Of a stretch of DNA of 64,000 bases, positions 1 through 13,315 are shown one piece after another. The translations under genes were made by a program, and so were the position numbers. Below the pieces are notes generated by a model. That model did not search any database. It was not told where the DNA came from and saw nothing but the letters and a program-made list of their open reading frames with translations. Origin of the DNA: Gentiana macrophylla (taxonomy: Eukaryota; Streptophyta; Magnoliopsida; Gentianales; Gentianaceae); contig CM047808.1 of NCBI GenBank assembly GCA_026214975.1, positions 57,252,583 to 57,316,582 on the forward strand, written 5' to 3'. The first letter of the stretch is position 1. Each line of letters opens with the position of its first letter.

Positions 1-26
1 TATGCAAATTTGTTCAAAAGTCCCCA
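1..26 (-). repeat. Inner end of chromovirus 3' LTR (rest lies left of window)
   Basis: These bases match the right-hand end of the LTR at 15960-15985, allowing for orientation. They are followed by a C-rich stretch (27-43) that is purine-rich on the minus strand and serves as polypurine tract. The exact LTR boundary is inferred from the terminal CA next to that tract, because the outer LTR is not in view. Confidence 0.6.
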
Positions 27-33
27 AAAACCC

Positions 34-2492
34 CTACCCCTTATTACATATAAATAATAACAAAATAGATAAGTTTTCCTCTCCCACTCGATTATAAGAC
101 AAAGAAAGAACTAATTTCTTCAACGCATCTTCGAGTCTTCGTTTCCGAGCTCTCGTCATCGGTCCATCTTGAATCTCAAACTCATCTTCAATGACCTCAC
201 TTTCTTGGCTCTCTTGGTGCGCATCACTCCCTCCCGGTTGGAGATGATCTGTCCTCAGATCTGAATTAGCCGTGAAAGGAGTCAAATCAGCCATGTTGAA
301 AGTTGAGGATATATTCCACGCCGGAGGTATGTCAAGCTCGTATGCATTATTGTTGATGCGCGTTAACACCTTGAATGGTCCATCACCTCGTGGATTCAGC
401 TTGGACTTGCGCAAATGTGGAAATCTATCCTTCCGAAGATGTAGCCAAACCAAGTCACCTGGATCGAAGATCAACTCTTTGCGACCTTTATTCGCTTGCT
501 TCGCATAACTCTCCATAGCCTTCTCAACATTCAACCGCGCCTTTTCATGAAGAGATTTCACCAGCTTCGCCTTAGCTTCACCATCCATACTTACGTGCTC
601 TCCTGGAGGCAAAAGCACAAAATCAAATGGTGTAGAAGGTAAAAATCCATAAACGAGTTCAAAAGGAGCAAATTCAGTAGCTGAATGTTTAGCACGATTA
701 TATGCAAACTCAACGTAAGGCAAACTCGATTCCCAATTTCTTAAATTTCGTTGCACCACTGTTCTTAGTAACTGACCCAACACACGATTCACGACTTCGG
801 TTTGACCATCTGTTTGTGGATGGAACGAAGTGGAAAAGAGTAAATGTGTGCCTAGACGTAACCACAAAACGCGCCAAAAGTGACTTACAAACTTAGTATC
901 ACGGTCACTTACAATGGTTCTAGGAATCCCATGCAAACGCACTATCTCCTTAAAGAACAAATCAGCCACATAAGATGCATCATTAGTCTTAGAACACGGT
1001 ATAAAATGAGCCATCTTAGAAAATCTATCGACTACCACAAACACGGAGTCTTTCCCACTCTTAGACCTAGGTAAACCTAACACAAAATCCATCAAAATAT
1101 CAGTCCAAGGAGTGGTAGGGATAGGCAATGGTGTATACAATCCGTGTGGCTTTAAAGTCGATTTAGCATGTTTACATGTAAGGCAAGACTCACAAAACCT
1201 AGTGACATCAGCACGCATCTTAGGCCAAAAGAAATGACTACGTAACATCGCCAATGTCTTATCAACGCCAAAGTGACCCATTAAACCACCCCCATGCGCT
1301 TCTCTCAACAACAACTCACGGATAGATGTCCTAGGAATGCATAACTTATCTCCTTTGAACAAAAATCCATCGTGAATATAAAAGTCGGGAATGGTGGATG
1401 ACGGACACTTGTTAAAGACCTCCCCAAAGTCAAGATCAGTAGGATACAAATCCTTTAAACTCTCAAACCCAAACATTCGAGTTTGCAAAGACGTAATTAA
1501 CGAATGTCTACGTGACAAAGCATCGGCCACAATATTATCTTGTCCCTTTTTAAACTTAATCACATAAGGAAAGGACTCGATAAACTCAATGTAACGAATA
1601 TGGCGCTTACTCAACTTTCCTTGTCCTTTAAGGTATTTTAAAGACTCGTGGTCCGTGTGAATAATGAACTCTCGTGGTCGAAGGTAATGTTGCCACGTTT
1701 GCAAACAACGAATTAAAGCATACAGCTCTTTATCATACGTAGAGTAAATTAAATGCGCACCCTTAAGTTTCTCGGAAAAATAGGCAATTGTACATTTGTC
1801 TTGTAGTAACACACCCCCTATTCCCACCCCCGAAGCATCGCACTCTAACTCAAAGACTTTATCAAAATCGGGTAAAGCAAGAATAGGTGCAGAAATAAGT
1901 TTAAACTTAAGGGTTTCAAAAGACTCCCTTTGTCGGTCTCCCCAATTGAATGGCGCATTCTTTTTGATAAGTTCCGTCAATGGAGCAGCAATGGAGCTGA
2001 AATCCTTCACGAAACGTCGGTAAAACCCCGCCAAACCAAGGAAGCTACGTACATCAGCCACGGTTTTGAGTTGTGGCCATTCTTTGATTGCTCGGACCCT
2101 TTCTTGGTCAACCTCCACGCCATCTGCACTTACAACAAAACCAAGAAATATGACTCTATCTAAACAAAAGTCACACTTCTTTAAGTTCGCATACAACTTA
2201 GCACGACGTAGTGTCTCAAGTATAGCCCGCAAATGTTCTACGTGAAGATCAAGATTGGTGCTATAAATTAAAATATCATCGAAATAAACCACCACAAAAT
2301 GACCTATAAACTCTCGTAGAACTTCGTTCATTAAGCGCATAAACGTGGACGGTGCATTCGTGAGACCAAACAGCATAACTAACCATTCGTAAAGCCCAAA
2401 CTTAGTCTTAAAAGCGGTTTTCCACTCATCTCCCTCACGTATACGAACTTGATGATACCCACTTCGTAAATCGACTATAGTAAAGACTATAC
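34..2492 (-). pseudogene. Chromovirus pol, C-terminal part: RT (C half), RNase H, integrase
   Basis: This is one long open frame of more than 780 residues that starts inside RT where the nested element begins at 2492. Visible domains in order are: RT with the polymerase motif YFDDIL; RNase H with the substrate-grip [10 protein letters not shown] and the end motif [11 protein letters not shown]; the integrase HHCC zinc region ([19 protein letters not shown]); a DDE core with Asp in [12 protein letters not shown], Asp in IVSDRDTKF and Glu in [10 protein letters not shown]; and a basic C-terminus ([10 protein letters not shown]). All three integrase catalytic residues are present. The TAG stop at 36-34 lies inside the polypurine tract. 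The upstream RT half is at 11820-13109. The gene is broken only by the nested insertion in this part. Confidence 0.9.
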
Positions 2493-4316
2493 TGTTAGGT
2501 GTGATGCCCGAAAGACAATTTTTGTAATTGTTTTATTTAATAAATGAAATGATATTATTATTCATATTTATTATTCTCATAATCACCGATGTGACAATAG
2601 TATTTACACTACTGAAAAACCCCGAGTATATCGTTTATGTAATCACTTAACTTCGGTGTATGAGATATACACGGAGGATTGAGTTAGTGAAGATGTACTT
2701 AAAATACAATTAGTCCGTAGTAAAGTTAATCGAGAGTATCGGGTCTCCCTTTAACGCATTACTAATGCGCCCATAACACGATAGGTGTGATCGTCTTATC
2801 CGGACTTTCGTTTAAGGGGAACCTAATGGGGCATTTATATATGATAGATATATCATATAGTATTTGGACCGATTTGATCTGAGTTCTCAATATAATTCCG
2901 TAATTGAGAAGTCTTATCGAATCATTAGATGATCATATTATGGATATATCTTAATCCTGAGGTGATCACAGTCAACTGCTTGAATCGCATATGAGGTTTG
3001 ACTTGACGGTTAAGGATTACACGAGTCTGTGATCCGAATTACCCCATCTTGGCATTATACTTGGATTGAGTGAGTAGTCTGTGTTATCACAGATACGGAA
3101 TCCATTCCTTCCATTTATGGAAGTAGATAGACAGTTCCCTTATGAGTTAATCCTGACATTGATCGATCCATGGGATTCATATTACATCGATTAGCTACCA
3201 AAGGAGTTATTTGAATTATTGATCACTAGGGGTTAATGGTAAGTAAGGACAAGATGTTCTGAAAAGGGTTAACGGTAACTTCCGATTTAGAATGAATAGT
3301 CTATGGAGGATTAATCCATATGAAATGATTATATCGGTGGGCGCTTATTACTTTCTCGTGAGGAGATAAATATAATCTTATAATCGGAGGAGTGCGATCA
3401 CGGGATTATGGTGGCATATTCTCGTGATTGATTTATCGAATATAATTATTCATTCATAAGATAATTATTTATTTGATTTATCGGAGCATTGATTATTAGT
3501 CCATGGTCCCGACGTGCCTCCTAATATAGCATGTATATTCTCGGACGTCGAATCCTAATAATATTAATTTAGTTCATGTTGGACTTTATTAAAACGATAT
3601 GTGAATTAATTGTTTAGTGGACTATTAAATTAGTTGGGCTAAATAATTAAATATGTGGAAAAGACATTTTCCATAATCTTGGCCCAAATTATTGTGTAAT
3701 AGCAAAATTAATATTGACTAGGTCAATAAAAATTGTGGCGCCTCATATGTCTTATTTTGACAAGGAATTAGTTTTTTGTGTGTTAAAAGACATGTGCATA
3801 AAATATTTATTGGATAAATATTTATGGTAAATAATAAAGATAAAAATATTCTTGATTTGTTCTAGAATATTTTGAGATTATCTTTTATTTAATAGGATTA
3901 TTATAATTGATTTTGTATTAATTATAAAATCCTTGGAGGACAAGATTACTTACTCCTATAAAAGAGAGTTCTCCTGTCTAAGGACACATGCAATTTTCGA
4001 CTTTCTTAGAGAAAGAAGAGGAAAAATTCGGCCAAGGGGTTTTGGGGAAAATCTTGGAGATTTTTCCAGGTAGCATATCGGAAGGGTTCCGAGTCGAAAT
4101 TCCTTCCACCGGGAATTGCTTGGATCACACGATCGGAAGACTGTGGTGCTCTTCACATCTTCACATTCATCCTTTGCGGTTCTTCAACTTGAATTTAGAG
4201 ATTCAAGAGGTATGATCTACAACCCCCTTGTAGATATAGATCTAGTTGTTTTATTACGAGTATTTTATAGATCTAGATCCTTAAATCGCTTCCGTTGCGA
4301 TGATATTTTCCTAACA
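2493..4316 (+). repeat. 5' LTR of nested copia derivative
   Basis: The sequence starts TGTTAGGTGTGATGCCCG and ends TTTTCCTAACA, 1824 bp. It aligns end to end with 9983-11819. Differences are mostly single-base indels and changes at CAG, CTG and CG motifs. The last part (3956-4215) holds small open frames that recur in the other LTR; these are LTR sequence, not genes. Confidence 0.9.
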
Positions 4317-4317
4317 G

Positions 4318-4326
4318 TGGTATCAG
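4318..4326 (+). other. Primer binding site (initiator-Met tRNA type, degenerate)
   Basis: TGGTATCAG lies one base after the LTR end. It matches the first nine bases of the usual plant TGGTATCAGAGC site, but the next bases read TCGCC instead of AGC. Confidence 0.75.
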
Positions 4327-6682
4327 TCGCCATGGTGATCTATATTTATTCGTATAAAATATTAGATCTAAGGAGTGGAATATGCATGTGTAGATTGCAT
4401 TATTTTCGTTTTTAATTTTATTATTTTCGAAAATTTTATGATGAATGCTTGCGATTGTTGTGGTTGAAGAGATGGATTGGGGTTGGTATTGTTTACCCGT
4501 TAGATCTATTGTAAACTCGTATAAACGATGAAAATTCGTTCATATGAGTATAGGAAATTATGTAATTTATCTTTATTGCAAGTTTAATTTCCAGCAAATA
4601 GATCTAGTTTGTAGCTGTTTAGTATTTTTGTTTTTCCCGTTGATCGAACCGTTGAAACGAAGATCCCTCCGGTCAGAATCAAGATTAGAAGAAGATGATC
4701 AACTCCACAAATTTTGGCGTCGATCAGGGTCCGTTTCGATATCCGTTTGATGCTGCGAAGAGGCTGCTGTAACAGAAAAACGCAGGATTCACAGATACAC
4801 TACCTGTGACTTCCTCGATTTTCTGGGAGAGTTTGGACCATTGAAACAAAAATCCGACCGTTCAGATTGATCAACTTGGAGTTTTGGACGTACCATAAAA
4901 ATTTCAGGTCGATCGGGATTCATCTCGATTCCCGATCTGCCTCAGGAAGTCCTTGATGCGGTGCAGTCAAAGTTAGATTCAGCAGCAAGTTGGGCGGTTA
5001 ACTGGAGAAAATTGACAAGTCAAAGCTCCGATCCAACCGTCCATATTGGAGTTCGAGAAGTGAAGAAAATATCTGGAAAGTTTCGTCCCGATCCGAGTTC
5101 GTTTGGTTTCCCGATCATCGAAGAGTTCGAACAGCTGCAGATTTTGTTAGAAAGTAGTAAACCCTAGTTAGGGTTTTGGTTTTTATTTTCTATTAGATTA
5201 GATACGGGGGTACCAACGATCCATCTCGGTGTTTAAATTTTCCGCAATTTTATTTTTTATGTGTTTGATCATAAAATAGACATAAAATCGGAATTGCCAT
5301 GACATGCATCATATCATAAATCCACTCCATGCATACATGTAGAATTTTAATTTTGGTAATTAAAATAGGCATGTATACAAACTCGCGTAATTAGTTGAAA
5401 TTTAATTAATACGTGGTAATTAATTAATTTAGTAACTAATTAAAGATCCGAGGACGGGTTATGAAATCGTTAGCCTTTAGGTGTGTGTTCTCGGTGAACC
5501 GCCTTAAAGTCGAAAGCGAGATCACGTTTTCAATTCGTAGTGTCTACGAGATTGAATGATGGTAAAAGAACAATAAATCTTGGATAAAAACGGTTCGCCT
5601 TTAGGTTGGGTGGTCAACTGAGCTTCGCTCAAACGACTTAACCCTCCTAGTGTGATGTATGCACGGGGGTCCGGCAAGACTAAGCCAAACCGAGAGCGGA
5701 GGGGTGATTCCTTCTAATCTCAATAGGGCTCTCTTGACCCGATTTCGTCCGGTATCACATATGTTCCAACGAATAGGGCGGGTAGGCTTGCCTACGTCAC
5801 CGACACCATTCGAATCCTTGATTTTATGTGCTTTTATGTTAAAATCAAAAGAGCGTAGTTAGTTAACCCACCACCACTTCCAAAATATTGAGTGGGAGCG
5901 GGGAGGCGACAAACAACCCCACGGCCTCTACTATAGATGCAAGTAAGTGAGAGAAGGGTGGTGACGCCTCGCGGCGCTTTGATTTCGTCCCCTACGGATG
6001 GTGTTCACCCCTATCAACATTCATGGCTTGGTCTCCGAAAGGATAGGATTTACGGGTACTCGTCGGGTCACCGACCTATCCTACGACGGCACACTCTCGG
6101 GCGTACCTAAGAGATCCGATATAGTAGGTCACACTCATCAAGGGTATTTTTGGTAATACCTAGGCTAAAAAGGAAGGTAGTCAATGAATAAAGGGATGTT
6201 CGATTCTCGTGGGATGTCCGATTCTCACAAGTTATTCATTGATTTAACCGTTGATCTCTTTGACCTACCCTACGGCGACCTTTGAGATGCAAGGTTAAAA
6301 CCTTGGAATGGTAGAGTAGACTTACTTTTAGTTTACAATTCCTAAAATACAATAATATAGTAGTGTTAAACTTGAATTAATATATGTCATTTTATTTACT
6401 GACATCATATCCCTTACTAAATTGCTTAAAATTTATAATTGACTAGTATTGACTTCGTTAAAAAGTGGAAAGTAACTAGGACGTTGAACTAGTTAATTGA
6501 TAATGCAATTATTTTTCAAAGAGATATTTTCTCTTAAGCCTTTTAAAACCAAAGTGACATATGGGTATGTCACTAGTGTCGTTCGTGTTAAACGGAGACA
6601 AACTTAGTTTGATCAAAGGTGATTTCGGACTTTGAAATTCTTCTAGTGAATTTTTAAGTGTGTAGTGATTACACGAGTAATT

Positions 6683-6925
6683 TTCTAATTGAAAAATCGA
6701 AAAATCATGAAGTGTCGCTAGTTGGACGATATTTGGAATCGATGAACTAGTGGGAGCTTTATGATTTATTGTTTTTCTAGAACATTAGAAAAGTGTAACT
6801 AAGTACATACGTAACCATTCTAATTGAAAAATCGGAAAATCATGAAATGTCGCTAGTTAGACGATATTTGGAATCGATGAACTAGTGGGAGTTTTATGAT
6901 TTGTAGTTTTTCTCGTATATTAGAA
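6683..6925 (+). repeat. Tandem duplication, period 135 bp
   Basis: The sequence around 6683-6793 (TCTAATTGAAAAATCG, then GTCGCTAGTT and GGAATCGATGAACTAGTGGG) is repeated 135 bp downstream with a few changes. It lies within the decayed copia interior. Confidence 0.75.
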
Positions 6926-8739
6926 AATCCGAGAAGTCCTGGACAAGTAACACTCGAAATAGACATCCCACGGTTCAAGAGTAGTGTCTACTCACACGAA
7001 TCGCTAGTTCAAGACTTGTTTCCATTTACGGAAAGTCAAGAATGGGAGAGTATGTCTAAAAGTATTAGTCATCTAAAGCGAGTTGATTTTAAGGCTAAAA
7101 CCGAAAATTAATAAACCGAAAGTCATAGAATAAGGATAGTGATTTGGATCACCAACCTATGAATCCTTGGTGATTTTCTCTTAGGCTATGTTCTTTGGAA
7201 GAACGAGATAGTAGTGCATTGACGATTAATAGACAGCGGGCGGTAATTTTAGCAAAATAGTGGGAGTGATATGAGGAAATGAATCTCGGATTCAATCCTT
7301 GGATATCGCAGAAGATTTATCTTTTACTGCTTAAGATTCGTTGGAGCGAAAGGATTTACCTTCTATTCGATAATTTGTTTGTCGTATAGAAAGTGAATAT
7401 ACCATTTGTAGTATGAATCCAAGACTCGGACTTTTGTTTGATAAAGTCAAAACCACTTACAATCTACTGAAAACATATCTTAAGAACTATTAAAAGCAAT
7501 TGGTTTCTATATTTAGATAAACGCTTCTTCATATTCCATAGTTAGTGCATAGTCCCTAAACGACAAGACACAAGACGGCTCGGGGTGATTCCTTTCTCGA
7601 TCTGGTTATATTGTCTCAAAGGTTCAATGACTAAGTTTCCTTTCAATCGGGAAAGGATAATGGTTATAAAGAAGTAACATAGCTTGTTCATGGCGACCTT
7701 GAGTCGATGAAAGATACAAGCTAGTAGGAGCTTCCGAGTAGTGACTTCTTGTCCGATAACTATTCAAACACTCCGGTAAGTTTATCCAAAATATTTTATG
7801 GTGTCTCGGATTACATCGAGAGATGGAGTATTCTATACTCGAAATGGGCCATCACATAGTCCTGAGGCGATGTTCGGCTCGCCTCATGGTGAAATGCTTT
7901 CACTAAGGAAGAAACCATTGAATTGCCTTACATAGTTGTAGATGTGCTACAATACACCGCTTAACTCAATAAAGATATTGGAAGTGAAATAACGGTTTAC
8001 ATTGAAATGTATAACCGAGAAGTCTACCTAGAATGTGCTTTGGAATTAACGGATAATGAGTGGATTTGGTTCACCCAAATTCCGTCAATATAAGCATTTA
8101 GCACATGATGCTTGATGATGGTAGGACCGAAATTTCACGTACGTTTGGTCGATGACCAAATCGTGATATATCTTGAAGAATTGAGAGAAAGGTTCGTTAT
8201 CGATTCTTGACATCCGGAAGGGACAATTTATCTTTGTTGCATCCTTTACGATAGAGTCTATGAACAACAAACCTTGAACCTTAGAGTGCGGATACTCAAG
8301 GTAGTTACTTACTGATTAGATCAAACCACATCCAACTTTGGTTGTTGGTGATAACACTAAATCTTGCTAAACCGGATCGAAATTTCGATCCACCAAGAAA
8401 ATAGTGGGAGTATGGTTTATCCATTACCCATTACGGTTTCTCGCGGACTTTGTAGTCCGAGGATCGATTGATGACCTATGGCTCTTTTGTGAGCGAGTAT
8501 AGGATTACGATAATAGAGGTTGGTTTACAAGCCATAACCACTGTGAATGGAGTTTGGTACTCCAGAGTCATGTTCATACTCTTGTAGAACCACCGAGTGT
8601 CTCAGCCCAGTGGGAGTAATTGGATCTACACGGAAAAGAGTAGAATGAATTCGGTAATTCATGATTTCGTTCAAAAGCGAGAAAATAGGGGTGATTCCTG
8701 AGACTTTCTTGCCAAACAAGCGGAATCTGGATTCATTCG

Positions 8740-8865
8740 AACGAAGGGTATTGCCTTATGAACTTATGACGGGATGACTATCCAAGGCTTATGTCCTTTG
8801 TGGATAAAAAGCAAACCTCTTGGTCATTGGAAGTCATATATTTCTATAATATATGGATTTGACGA
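8740..8865 (+). pseudogene. Remnant of copia integrase C-terminal region
   Basis: One frame reads LPYELMTG, a stop, then LSKAYVLCG, resembling the copia integrase segment TPYELWTG-x-KPSL...LRVWGC. A YFYN-like trace near 8845 would correspond to the later GYYFY motif. Stops interrupt the frame. Assignment rests on short matches only. Confidence 0.5.
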
Positions 8866-9374
8866 GAATATTGATTAAGTCTTGTGTAGACTGGATATCA
8901 ATTTTAGTACAGATGAGTGAATATATACATATATATTAGTGTTTGTGAAGGATAACGCCGCACTAGATTGGACTCAACATGGGTGTGTTATCTCAAGTCG
9001 AAATCGACAATGCCACAATTCTCTCATAGCAATGAGATTTGGACAACATTCGAAGAGTTTGACTCGGTCGAATTCATTAGAATCACTCATTGGTTTCCCA
9101 TCCATCTTATTGGTTAAGATGATGCATCTGTATGCAACATTCAACGAGGAAGTTCTACCCTATGCCTCGGGAATGACTCTCTAAATCTTCGGATAAAGAG
9201 AAATGGGATGGATTCTCTTTGTGACAAGAGATGGTCGAGGTTATTGAGCGTCAATTTTGATCGAATCTTAGATTCGGCGATTAACAAAGCAAGTTTAGTA
9301 TGTCCTTTAGTATCTTGAGAGAACGAGGAATAATATGCGGACATATTCATGTATGAGCTTGGATATGTGTGATA

Positions 9375-9545
9375 CACTGATTTTGACTTTAAGTCAGATT
9401 GAGGATGATCGTTAAAGTCGATCTCGGGCTCAGTGTTTACTCTTGTTGAAGCTATTGCCTGGAGAAATCCAGCAACGCCAACTCGACTTTAACTAGTTGG
9501 GGGATTAGCGGCTTCTGTAGTAGCTAGAGAGGCGATATAGCTTAA
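9375..9545 (+). pseudogene. Remnant of copia RNase H domain
   Basis: One frame gives DFDFKSD, two stops, then KSISGSVFTL and AIAWRN. This matches the plant copia RNase H pattern SDxDDRKSTSGYVFTLGGGAISW. The active-site surroundings are broken by stops and the ADSTMEAEY motif that should follow is unreadable. It supports a Ty1/copia origin for the nested element. Confidence 0.65.
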
Positions 9546-9970
9546 GGATTTCCTTTCCATATCTGGGAGTCATTCTAGATTTGGAAAGCCGATACCACAT
9601 CATTGTGCAAACAATGAAGGGGTAGCTTATAAGGATTTCCGAAATCACTTGAGTTCAAGAGCATATTGGGAAAGTACCACATGATTAGATGGACCGGCGA
9701 CGTTTCGATTCTACGGATCGCCTCGAGCCGACAACTTGACTGATCATTAAGACCCATGACATTCAGATATAGGTGCTCCCCGAGTCACTGACCTATCCTA
9801 CGACGGCATACTCGGAGTGTACTTTGGAATCTGAAATGGTTATGATAAGTTTTGTGGGTACTAAAATACGGGATGAGTCTCCATTGCTTTAGAGCAAGTG
9901 GGAGATGTAGTTTGCTGTAGTTTTAAATAATAGGGTGTGCTCTAAAACAATTAATCACAAGCTTTACGTG

Positions 9971-9982
9971 CAAGTGGGAGAT
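9971..9982 (+). other. Polypurine tract of nested copia derivative
   Basis: CAAGTGGGAGAT lies directly before the TGTTAGG start of the right LTR, the expected position for plus-strand priming. Confidence 0.75.
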
Positions 9983-11819
9983 TGTTAGGTGTGATGCCCG
10001 AAAGACAATTTTGTAATTGTTTTATTTAATAAATGAAATGATATTATTATTCATATTTATTATTCTCATAATCACCGATGTGACAATAGTATTTACACTA
10101 CTAAAAACCCTGAGTATATCGTTTATGTAATCACTTAACTTTCGATGTATGAGATATACACGGGAGGATTGAGTTAGTGAAGATGTACTTAAAATACAAT
10201 TAGTCCGTAGTAAAGTTAATCGAGAGTATCGGGTCTCCCCTTTAACGTACTATTAATGCGCCCATAACACGATAGGTGTGATCGTCTTATCCGGACTTTC
10301 GGTTAAGGGGAACCTAATGGGGCATTTATATATGATAGATATATCATATAGAAATTTGGACCGATTTGATCCGAGTTCTCAATATAATTCCGTAATTGAG
10401 AAGTCTTATCGAATCATTAGATGATCATATTATGGATATATCTTAATCTGAGGTGATCACGATCAAGCTGCTTGAATCGATATGAGGTTTGACTTGGCGG
10501 TTAAGGATTACACTGAGTCTGTGATCCGAATTACCCCATCTTGGCATTATCTTTGGATTGAGTGAGTAGTCCGTGTTATCACGGATATCGGAATCCATTC
10601 CTTCCATTTATGGAAGTAGATGAGACGATTCCCTTATGAGTTAATCCTGAACATTGATCGATCCATGGGATTCATATTACACCGATTAGCTACCAAAGGT
10701 GAGTTATTTGAATTATTGATCACTAGGGGTTAATGGTAAGTAAGGACAAGATGTTACGAAAGGGTTAACGGTAACTTCCCGATTTAGAATGAGCAGTCTA
10801 TGGAGGATTAATCCATATGAAATGATTATATCGGTGGGCGCTTATTACTTTCTCGTGAGGAGATAAATATAATCTTATAATCGGAGGAGTGCGATCACGG
10901 GATTATGGTGGCATATTCTGTGATTGATTTATCGAATATAATTATTACATTCATAAGATAATTATTTATTTGATTTATCGGAGCCGTGATTATTAGTCCA
11001 TGGTCCCCGACGTGCCTCCTAATATAGCATGTATATTCTCGGACGTCGAATCCTAATAATATTAATTTAGTTCATGTTGGACTTTATTAAAACGATATGT
11101 GAATTAATTGTTTAGTGGACTATTAAATTAGTTGGGCTAAATAATTAAATATGTGGAAAAGACATTTTCCATAATCTTGGCCCAAATTATTGTGTAATAG
11201 CAAAATTAATATTGACTAGGTCAATAAAAAATTGTGGCGCCTCATATGTCTTATTTTGACAAGGAATTAGTTTTCTTGTGTGTTAAAAAGACATGTGCAT
11301 AAAATATTTATTGGATAAATATTTATGGTAAATAATAAAGATAAAAATATTCTTGATTTGTTCTAGAATATTTTGAGATTATCTTTTATTTAATAGGATT
11401 ATTATAATTGATTTTGTATTAATTATAAAATCCTTGGAGGACAAGGATTACTCTCCTATATAAAGAGAGTTCTCCCAAGTCTAAGGACACATGCAATTTT
11501 CGACTTTCTTAGAGAAAGAAGAGGAAAAATTCGGCCAAGGGGTTTTGGGGAAAATCTTGGAGATTTTTCCGGGTAGCATATCGGAAGGGTTCGAGTCGAG
11601 AATTCCTTCCACCGGGAATTGCTTGGATCACACGATCGGAAGACTGTGGTGCTCTTCACATCTTCACATTCATCCTTTGCGGTTCTTCAACTTGAATTTA
11701 GAGATTCAAGAGGTATGATCTACAACCCCCTTGTAGATATAGATCTAGTTGTTTTATTACGAGTATTTTATAGATCTAGATCCTTAAATCGCTTCCGTTG
11801 CGATGATATTTTCCTAACA
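9983..11819 (+). repeat. 3' LTR of nested copia derivative
   Basis: This 1837-bp sequence has the same termini as the left LTR and ends at 11819. The downstream TATAC (11820-11824) completes the duplication. It is 13 bp longer than its partner, mainly through scattered 1-2 base indels. Confidence 0.9.
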
Positions 11820-13300
11820 TATACTACCATGTAACTCATCGAGCATATCATCTAAACGCGGAATCGGGTAACGATATTTAACGGTTATGTTATTTAGCGC
11901 ACGACAATCCATACACATACGCCACTCGCCACTCTTTTTCGGAACAACTATAACGGGAACGGCACACGGACTTAAAGATTCCCGAATTTTGCCTTTATCC
12001 AACAGCTCCGCAACTTGCTTTTCGATCTCTTTAGTTTCCTCGGGATTTGCACGATATGCAGGCCTGTTTGGAAGTGTTGCCCCCGGAACCAAGTCGATTT
12101 GATGTTCAACTCCACGTAGTGGTGGTAAACCACTTGGTTCCTCCTCCGAAAAAACATCCGCATAATCCTGCAATAAAGAACAAACAACACTCGGAAGGGA
12201 AGGGATTAAGTCGTCAAAAGAAACCAAGCACTTAAAACTTGGGACGACTTCCTTAAAATAAACAAGAAAAACGCAATGTCCACTATTCAATGTGGTAGCA
12301 ACCAAATTCGGTTTCGCGAGGAAACTGTGCTTCACTCCATTGACATCTTTCTTTTCAACTTTTCTTTTACCCTCATGATTTCGGGATCCCACTCCCTTAC
12401 CAAGCTGCACCATCTGAGTATCTCCCTCAAAAATAACGCCCTCCCTTGCCTTTTTGCAATTTTCGACAGTACTTCCCTCAATACGGGATAAAACACCCTC
12501 GTGGCTTTTTCTCTCCAAATTAACGCATTGATTTTCAACTAAAACTCCCTCACTTTTATTTTTTTTCTCACACAACATTGCAGCATTACGATTATGAGTC
12601 ATGCGAACTAATTCCGAGTGAACTTGTGTAGGTGTCATCGGATGTAAAGTGATCGTGTGACCTCGTAAAGTGAAAGACCAAGTGTTTAGACGACCGTTAT
12701 ACATGGCTGTTCTATCAAATTGCCACGGTCTACCTAACAGCAAATGAGTGACACATAATGGTACAACATCACATAAAACCTCGTCAACTAATTTACCGAC
12801 TTGGAACTTTATATAAGCTTGGTGCGACACTCGAATATCACTCTCGTCATTCATCCATTGCAAGTTATAAGGATGTGCATGCGGTAAAAGCTGAAAATTA
12901 AAATCCCGAACCAAAAGATCACTTACCAAGTTAGCACAACTTCCGGAATCAATTATGTAATTGCACGTTCTTCCCGCGATGCCACAAGTGGATTGAAAAA
13001 TATTCTCCCGTTGAATCGAATCCTCCAACTTGGCATGAACAGCCAACGTCTTCCGGATGACATAACACGCACCATATGTGGGTGTGGCGTGTGCTTCCAA
13101 GTCCCCCACGTCCTCTCTATCATCATTGCCACTTTCCTCGTCCGAATAGATTCATACGAGAACGCATGCCCTGGATGTTCCATAATGGTCATAGATCGTT
13201 TGTTTGGACAATTAACCGCAAAATGACCCTTGCCTTTGCATTTATAACATTCTATATCCCTCGAACGCCCCACAACAGCTTTGCCTTTATCCAGAGTCAA
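11820..13300 (-). pseudogene. Chromovirus zinc knuckle, protease and N-terminal RT
   Basis: From the right: a CCHC zinc knuckle (CYKCKGKGHFAVNC, near 13250), a frameshift near 13090, then an aspartic protease with active-site IIDSGSCANLVS (about 12960-12930). A linker follows, then the RT start with VIVVPKKSGEWRMCMDCRAL and YPIPRLDDMLDELHG just before the nested insertion. RT resumes at 2492 on the other side. The frame is otherwise open for about 430 residues. Protease cuts the Gag-Pol polyprotein and RT copies element RNA into DNA in cytoplasmic particles (family knowledge). Confidence 0.85.
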
Positions 13301-13315
13301 AATTTTAGCAATTTT

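Larger units (their letters stand above)
4327..9970 (+). other. Decayed internal region of nested copia derivative
   Basis: About 5.6 kb without a convincing gene. Only short open frames occur (for example 4961-5167, 6896-7111, 8939-9184) and none shows a domain that I recognise. A block around 6055-6120 (CACCGACCTATCCTACGACG) recurs at about 9785-9825, so part of the interior is internally repeated. Copia integrase and RNase H traces are listed separately. Confidence 0.6.
2493..11819 (+). mobile_element. Nested Ty1/copia-derived element with 1.8 kb LTRs and decayed interior
   Basis: The two LTRs (2493-4316 and 9983-11819) both run TGTTAGG to CCTAACA and are closely similar. The element is flanked by the perfect 5-bp duplication TATAC at 2488-2492 and 11820-11824. 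A Met-type primer site (TGGTATCAG) follows the left LTR and a polypurine tract precedes the right one, so the element reads on the plus strand, opposite to its chromovirus host. The 5.7 kb interior has no long open frame. Copia-like integrase and RNase H traces around 8740-8865 and 9375-9480 point to a Ty1/copia origin. It probably moved using proteins supplied by another copy. Confidence 0.88.

Noticed and set aside
3956..4415. Small open frames near the end of the copia LTR, repeated at 11456-11834
   Set aside because: They are LTR sequence present in both LTR copies without start context or domain.
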